Source: an uncultured Chitinophagaceae bacterium
GTDB taxonomy: Bacteria; Bacteroidota; Bacteroidia; Chitinophagales; Chitinophagaceae
Direction of reading: 5' to 3'
Length of the DNA stretch: 64,000 bases
Assembly: GCA_937873715.1 (NCBI GenBank)
Contig: CALMYJ010000003.1
Coordinates: forward strand, 1 to 64,000
The notes under the pieces are model-generated. The model had not been told where the DNA came from and did not search any database. It worked only from the letters and a program-made list of their open reading frames with translations. This document shows, piece by piece, positions 59,689 to 64,000 of the stretch. The position numbers were made by a program, and so were the translations under genes. Positions within the stretch are counted from its first letter, which is position 1. Every line of letters begins with the position of its first letter.

Positions 59689-60795
59689 ATGAAGTGGCTT
59701 ACCGCTCTATTCCTCATTGCATGTACCTGCAGCAGCATCCCCACAAAAGCACAAGCCGCCGACAATATTTTTGTTATAACTATTGATGGTATTCGCTGGC
59801 AGGAAATTTTTAAGGGTGCCGACTCTGGCCTGCTGCACCACACCGGGTATGTAAAAGATACCAGTATTATGCTGCAGCAGTACTGGCAAAGCAGCCCGGC
59901 TTTACGCAGGCAAAGGCTGTTACCTTTTTTCTGGAATACCATCCAATCCAAAGGCGTACTGATGGGAAACCGGGAGTACAATAACCGGGTAAATGTGGCA
60001 AACCTTTATAAAATTTCTTACCCCGGCTATACAGAAATGTTTACGGGTAAAGCGGATTATGTTTTTATCCCTAACCTCCGCATACGCAACCGGCGCTACC
60101 ATATTTTGCAACACCTCAACAGCCTGCCTGCATTTAAAGGCCGGGTGGCTGCTTTTTGCTCCTGGCAGCTTTTTCCCTTTATATTAAATGAAAAAGAAAA
60201 TGATTTTGAAATGAACGCCGGTTATGAAAATGCTGCAATGATTGACAGTATGAGCATGCTTATTAATGAAGCACAGGCTTCAGTACATGCTAAAGGGGGT
60301 ACCCGGCACGACCTGCTTACTTTTGAACATGCCAAAAATTATATCGAACAACAACAGCCCAAAGTATTATTCCTTGGCCTGGGTGAAGCAGATGAAGCAG
60401 CCCACCACGGCCGCTATGATACCTACCTGCAAAAAATACAACAGGCCGATGCCATGATTGCCGAACTATGGTATTATGTACAAACGCACCCCGGATATAA
60501 AAACAAAACGGCTTTTATCATTACAACCGACCACGGCAGGGGCAGGGGGAATAACTGGACGACGCATGGCTTTTGGGCGGCAGGCTCCGGCGAAACCTGG
60601 ATGGCTATGATTGGCCCGGGCATTACAGCTACCGGGGAATTGCAAACTGAAGTACAGGTATATCAAAAACAAATTGCCGCTACTATGGCACAGTTGCTGG
60701 GCACCAGCTTTCCACAGGGCAGCCCTATTGAACTTACATCGGCTAGCACGGAGATACCAGCACTGCAAAACATTACTGCTGCAAAAAGAAAATAG
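59689..60795 (+). CDS. Exported alkaline-phosphatase-fold hydrolase (phosphodiesterase/sulfatase-like)
   Basis: A 368-residue exported protein (signal peptide MKWLTALFLIACTCSSIPTKA). The metal-binding aspartate is in FVITIDGIRWQEIF (about 30-44), the expected catalytic Ser/Thr region is YKISYPGYTEMFTG (about 107-120), and the metal ligands of the C-terminal half are in IITTDHGRGRGNNWTTHGFW (about 279-298). It belongs to the alkaline phosphatase superfamily, close to type I phosphodiesterase/nucleotide pyrophosphatase and sulfatase-like members. The substrate is unknown. It precedes a permease gene by 40 bp and may share an operon with it. Confidence 0.85.
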   Translation: MKWLTALFLIACTCSSIPTKAQAADNIFVITIDGIRWQEIFKGADSGLLHHTGYVKDTSIMLQQYWQSSPALRRQRLLPFFWNTIQSKGVLMGNREYNNRVNVANLYKISYPGYTEMFTGKADYVFIPNLRIRNRRYHILQHLNSLPAFKGRVAAFCSWQLFPFILNEKENDFEMNAGYENAAMIDSMSMLINEAQASVHAKGGTRHDLLTFEHAKNYIEQQQPKVLFLGLGEADEAAHHGRYDTYLQKIQQADAMIAELWYYVQTHPGYKNKTAFIITTDHGRGRGNNWTTHGFWAAGSGETWMAMIGPGITATGELQTEVQVYQKQIAATMAQLLGTSFPQGSPIELTSASTEIPALQNITAAKRK

Positions 60796-60835
60796 CCGGT
60801 TATCAACAAACCGGTATGCTGTATCTTTCAGGCAA

Positions 60836-61588
60836 ATGGAAATACTTGCTGCACTTACGCCTGTACAACTTATATTAATATACCTCGGTGCTTTTATCAT
60901 TGGGCTGGGCAAGGCAGGGCTTAAGGGTATTGATATGCTGAATGTAACCATTATGGCACTCGTATTTGGCGGCAAAGCCAGTACCGGTATAGTATTACCC
61001 CTGCTATGTGCTGCCGATATTGCTGCGGTGAGGTACTACAATCGCCATGCCCAATGGCAGCATTTTTGGAAACTACTACCTTGGATGGCTGCCGGTATAT
61101 TAATTGGGGTGTACACCGGCAAAGATTTGAACGAGGCGGTATTCAGAAAAATAATGGCTGTTATTATCATCATTACCATTATCATCATTGTAGCAATGGA
61201 ATTTCGCAAGCAGCAAAAAGTGCCCACACATCCTTTATTTGTAAGCAGCACCGGCATGGCAGCAGGCTTTACCACCATGCTGGGCAACCTGGCCGGGGCT
61301 TTTGCCAACCTGTATTTTTTGGCCATGCGTATGCCCAAGAATGATTTTATTGGCACGGCGGCATGGGTGTTCCTGGTGATTAATTTATTTAAGCTGCCCT
61401 TCCAGGTGGTATATTGGAAAAACATTAATGCGGATACATTAACTGCCGATGCCCTGCTGCTGCCAGCCCTGGCATTAGGCTTTGTAACCGGCTTACGATT
61501 GGTGAAGCATATCAAGGAACAGCATTACCGCAGGGTAGTGCTGGCACTTACACTCATTGGCGCTTTTGTAATTTTTGTAAAAAGGTAG
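60836..61588 (+). CDS. TSUP-family permease (TauE/SafE type)
   Basis: A 250-residue membrane protein with about eight spans in two repeated halves, as in the TSUP (sulfite/organosulfonate exporter) family: IYLGAFIIGLGKAGLKGIDM, VFGGKASTGIVLPLLCAADI, LPWMAAGILIGVYTG, IIIITIIIIVAMEFRK, TGMAAGFTTMLGNLAGAFAN, LLPALALGFVTGLRLVKHI. These transport sulfur compounds or small anions across the inner membrane. The ATG at 60836 gives a proper first membrane span; a longer frame further upstream overlaps the previous gene. A TATCTTTC 6 bp before the ATG resembles a -7 element. Confidence 0.88.
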   Translation: MEILAALTPVQLILIYLGAFIIGLGKAGLKGIDMLNVTIMALVFGGKASTGIVLPLLCAADIAAVRYYNRHAQWQHFWKLLPWMAAGILIGVYTGKDLNEAVFRKIMAVIIIITIIIIVAMEFRKQQKVPTHPLFVSSTGMAAGFTTMLGNLAGAFANLYFLAMRMPKNDFIGTAAWVFLVINLFKLPFQVVYWKNINADTLTADALLLPALALGFVTGLRLVKHIKEQHYRRVVLALTLIGAFVIFVKR

Positions 61589-61592
61589 GAGT

Positions 61593-61892
61593 TTAGTTTT
61601 CCCGGAAGCTGGCCAGTTTTATAGCAGTTTCCTGCAGGATGTTGCCCCAGTTGATATGATTAAGCAGTGGCTGCACTTTATTAAATACTTCCCAGGATTT
61701 GCTGTACACATAAATAATGCTGAAATCATCGGCCTTAATGGTTACCACCACATGGCCCCCATCTTCTTTTATGAATTCCTGCACGGGTTGTACCGCCTGC
61801 ATCACGGCTTTTTTAAATGCATCCATAATGTAGATGAGTATGCCATCTTCATCCCGGTTGTTGTACAGTTCAAAATCAAATAAAACTTTCAT
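61593..61892 (-). CDS. Small protein of unknown function
   Basis: A 99-residue protein with mixed alpha/beta character: MKVLFDFELYNNRDEDGILI, then a helix AFKKAVMQAVQPVQEFIKED and a strand-rich part HVVVTIKADDFSIIYVYSKS. No signal peptide or metal motif. It lies convergent with the TSUP gene (4 bp between ends) and downstream, on the same strand, of a gene-poor 290-bp stretch. I do not recognise the family. Its codon use resembles the neighbours, so it is likely real. Confidence 0.65.
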   Translation of the reverse strand: MKVLFDFELYNNRDEDGILIYIMDAFKKAVMQAVQPVQEFIKEDGGHVVVTIKADDFSIIYVYSKSWEVFNKVQPLLNHINWGNILQETAIKLASFREN

Positions 61893-62183
61893 GGTGGTTT
61901 ATTCTAATCATAAGAGCATTCCAACGCTGTGGTTGCTGCACGGGCAAAACGTAAAAGGCAGGAGTTGTATTGCGGAGGCTTAGGTACTTACTTCAGCTTG
62001 GTTTCACAAATTATTCGGCAGGAGTAATTTAGTTGCTTAGCACCGGCATTCAAAAAAGCAGCCTTTCATAACATAAGGCTGTTGATACCGCTGGAATCAA
62101 CCCTAAAAAAGAGAAGATACTATCGAAAAAAATCAGCCTAAGCCAGCATCACCTTATAATTCATGGTCTGCAGAACAGGACGA

Positions 62184-63449
62184 TTAATTTTTGCCGCCAC
62201 GCCTGTCGCTATAATTCCTCCGCTGCGGATGCCTTGCAGATGGCTGGTTACTCCGTTTATGTTTACCGGATTGTTGTGGTGGTTTTTTTGTTATTGGTGC
62301 CCCTGAACTTTCAGATGCCGGGTATGGATGGTCGTTAGTAACAGGAATAGTTTTGGCAATCAGCCGTTGTATATCCCTCAGTTCAGTTTTTTCTTCCCTG
62401 TCGCAAAATGAAAAAGCAACACCTGTATTGCCTGCCCTGCCGGTTCGGCCAATACGGTGCACATAGGTTTCGGGCACTTCGGGCAGTTCGTAATTAATTA
62501 CATGGCTGAGGTCATCAATATCTATACCCCTTGCGGCAATATCCGTTGCCACCAGAACACGCAGTTTTCCATTTTTAAAATTGGTAAGTGCATGCTGTCT
62601 TGCATTTTGGGATTTATTACCATGAATGGCTGCCGCAGTAATATGTTCCTTATGCAGTATCCTTACTACTTTATCTGCCCCGTGTTTTGTACGGGTAAAT
62701 ACCAATGCACTTACAATATTTTTATCTTTTAGTAAATGCAGTAGCAGTGCCGCTTTGTTTTGTTTGTCTACATAAAACAAATATTGTTCAATCCTGTCAA
62801 CAGTAGAAGATGGCGGGGTTACTTCCACCTTTACCGGGTTGGTGAGCAGTACATCAGCCAGCCTTTGTATTTCGGGCGGCATGGTGGCCGAAAAGAAAAG
62901 CGTTTGCCGCTTAACCGGTAATTTGATGATTACCCTTTTTACATCATGAATAAAGCCCATATCGAGCATACGGTCGGCTTCATCCAGCACAAATATTTTT
63001 AAATGCAGCAGGCTGATAAAGCCCTGGCTGATCAGATCCAGCAGCCTGCCCGGCGTGGCTACTAATATATCCACCCCCTGCTGTAAGCGGTTGGTTTGGT
63101 GCAGTTGCGATACGCCGCCAAATATTACCATATGCGTAAGGCCCGTATATTTTCCATAAGCCGCAAAGCTTTCATCAATTTGTATGGCAAGCTCCCTTGT
63201 GGGTGTAAGTATGAGGGCTTTTATCTGCCGCCTTCCTGTTTCCAGTTTTTTATCCTGGTGCAGCAATTGTAAAATGGGTATGGCAAATGCGGCTGTTTTA
63301 CCGGTACCCGTTTGTGCACAACCAAGTAAATCCCTTTTTTGAAGTACAATAGGTATTGACTGCTGTTGTATGGGTGTTGGTGTTGTGTAGTTCTCGTTGG
63401 CTAATGCTTTGAGGATAGGTTCAATTAACTGTAAGCTTGTAAAGCCCAT
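62184..63449 (-). CDS. rhlE: ATP-dependent DEAD-box RNA helicase, RhlE-like
   Basis: A 421-residue DEAD-box helicase that remodels RNA or ribonucleoprotein in the cytoplasm. Motifs in order: Q-motif [14 protein letters not shown], Walker [12 protein letters not shown], Ia [46 protein letters not shown] and [14 protein letters not shown], and [14 protein letters not shown]. The C-terminus is a basic tail ([20 protein letters not shown] and [11 protein letters not shown]) typical of RhlE and of RNA binding. It is the last clear gene on the minus strand. Confidence 0.95.
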   Translation of the reverse strand: MGFTSLQLIEPILKALANENYTTPTPIQQQSIPIVLQKRDLLGCAQTGTGKTAAFAIPILQLLHQDKKLETGRRQIKALILTPTRELAIQIDESFAAYGKYTGLTHMVIFGGVSQLHQTNRLQQGVDILVATPGRLLDLISQGFISLLHLKIFVLDEADRMLDMGFIHDVKRVIIKLPVKRQTLFFSATMPPEIQRLADVLLTNPVKVEVTPPSSTVDRIEQYLFYVDKQNKAALLLHLLKDKNIVSALVFTRTKHGADKVVRILHKEHITAAAIHGNKSQNARQHALTNFKNGKLRVLVATDIAARGIDIDDLSHVINYELPEVPETYVHRIGRTGRAGNTGVAFSFCDREEKTELRDIQRLIAKTIPVTNDHPYPASESSGAPITKKPPQQSGKHKRSNQPSARHPQRRNYSDRRGGKN

Positions 63450-63581
63450 GCAATGGTTTTATTTTTTAAGGCTGGAAAGACGTTGCATTTTCTAAATCAG
63501 CGAAGGAATTTTATACTATACCGGCTTACAACCTGCCGTATCACGTGTATGGTTTGGGTGGCGAAGATAGGGTTTTCCGCC

Positions 63582-63606
63582 TATGTTGGTCTTGTTGACC
63601 AACATA
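63582..63606. repeat. Perfect 10-bp inverted repeat
   Basis: TATGTTGGTC (63582-63591) and GACCAACATA (63597-63606), loop TTGTT; a part of it recurs in inverted orientation at 63658-63673. Confidence 0.75.
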
Positions 63607-63673
63607 ATTGCAGTTATGAATAATTTTCAAGCAGAATATAATGGTGTACGCTTTGGTTGTTGGTCAACAAGAC
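63589..63673. repeat. 16-bp inverted copy pair near the window end
   Basis: The 16-mer GTCTTGTTGACCAACA (63589-63604) and its reverse complement TGTTGGTCAACAAGAC (63658-63673) are perfect copies 53 bp apart. They flank a short stretch unlike nearby genes; it could be a decayed mobile or regulatory element. Confidence 0.7.
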
Positions 63674-63877
63674 ACAATAACGGCCTGTGCTGAATGGGTT
63701 GCTGCTTTTAATGACATACCAACAAAGGCAAAGCTTTTGGATATTGACGCAACATCCTTTACCCACGCTCATGGTTATGCAAAGAGACAGTTGCCTGGAA
63801 TTTTAAGATTGTTAGTTTGTCTTACATCAAATTTGGAGACGTTGTCGGGAAGGAGGTATTGGTGGCTGCCGGTTTAA
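63641..63877 (+). CDS. Doubtful 78-residue frame
   Basis: A short frame from ATG 63641 (product begins MVYALVVGQQDTITACAEWV). Its base and codon use differ from the preceding genes and it overlaps the 16-bp inverted repeats. I cannot link it to a known family; it may be a fragment or not coding. Without it the stretch from 63450 to 63965 holds no supported gene except the inverted repeats. Confidence 0.25.
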   Translation: MVYALVVGQQDTITACAEWVAAFNDIPTKAKLLDIDATSFTHAHGYAKRQLPGILRLLVCLTSNLETLSGRRYWWLPV

Positions 63878-63965
63878 ACCATAAGGTATCGAACAAATCC
63901 ATTCGTACAAACTAAGGCTATCTGGGAAAATAAGCAGCCACACAAACTTATGTACCTTAGCCGCC

Positions 63966-64000
63966 ATGCAACAAACACCTTCCTGGCTTAATGATGTGCT
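63966..64000 (+). CDS. Start of a gene cut by the window end
   Basis: ATG at 63966 opens a frame MQQTPSWLNDV that runs off the window. An element TACCTTAG, similar to a -7 promoter (TAnnTTTG), ends about 6 bp before it. Too little is visible to name the product. Confidence 0.4.
   Translation, partial: MQQTPSWLNDV

Noticed and set aside
60611..60835. Longer N-terminus for the TSUP permease
   Set aside because: The extra 75 residues overlap the previous gene in another frame and are not membrane-like; ATG 60836 is a clean start.

Overview
The window looks like chromosomal DNA of a member of the Bacteroidota, most likely Chitinophagaceae-like. This is inferred from type IX secretion-style C-terminal domains, promoters of the form TTG-N19/20-TAnnTTTG, LytTR and HisKA_3 two-component pairs, a dense short-operon layout and the protein families seen. 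No rRNA, intact tRNA, CRISPR array, insertion sequence or prophage was found. Nearly everything is conserved core or secreted/envelope gene content.

Layout. 1-220: tandem 85-bp repeats which, read on the minus strand, are the 5' part of a serine tRNA with a hairpin inserted at the anticodon arm. 0.25-6.2 kb: TatD nuclease, polysaccharide deacetylase, then gltX, a standalone B12-binding protein, a crotonase and fumC. 6.2-10.6 kb: two secreted proteins with sorting-type C-termini. 10.7-12.6 kb: a LytTR/LytS-type two-component pair. 12.8-14.4 kb: a 47-residue membrane protein, and an OhrR-like MarR regulator with an NmrA-like oxidoreductase sharing a perfect palindromic operator. 14.5-20 kb: ruvB, an OmpR-type regulator and an M16 peptidase pair (one active, one inactive and fused to a LolA-like domain). 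20-26 kb: HerA-like ATPase, NarL-type two-component pair, cell-wall amidase and a small secreted protein. 26-32 kb: MarR plus acyl-CoA dehydrogenase, separated by a heptanucleotide repeat array; a glycosyltransferase; and a peptide transporter. 32-39.5 kb: purD and the complete rod-shape operon mreB-mreC-mreD-PBP2-rodA.

39.6-47.5 kb: PfkB kinase, threonylcarbamoyl-AMP synthase, rnhB, heme A synthase, a membrane-anchored patatin, a CBS protein and a diacylglycerol-kinase-like enzyme. 47.6-51.2 kb: an envelope signalling unit (ECF sigma, anti-sigma with duplicated N-domain and long periplasmic tether, outer-membrane barrel-like protein) followed by an L,D-transpeptidase. 51.4-54.1 kb: a secreted beta-propeller and a fructosamine-kinase-like protein. 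54.2-55.2 kb: a short A+T-rich patch with an NTF2-like protein and a PUA-like protein. 55.2-57.8 kb: small stress/redox proteins (cupin, Tat-exported Dabb, pirin, OsmC fused to an iron-sulfur domain). 58-63.4 kb: GH1 beta-glucosidase, alkaline-phosphatase-fold hydrolase, TSUP permease and an RhlE-like helicase. The last 0.5 kb has unusual sequence with inverted repeats and the start of another gene.

The items most worth a second look are the tRNA-Ser-derived repeats, the shared MarR operators with a conserved N-terminal cysteine, the sigma/anti-sigma/outer-membrane unit, the A+T-rich PUA-like gene and the promoters that sit only a few bases before start codons. All functions are from reading motifs; no database search was run.
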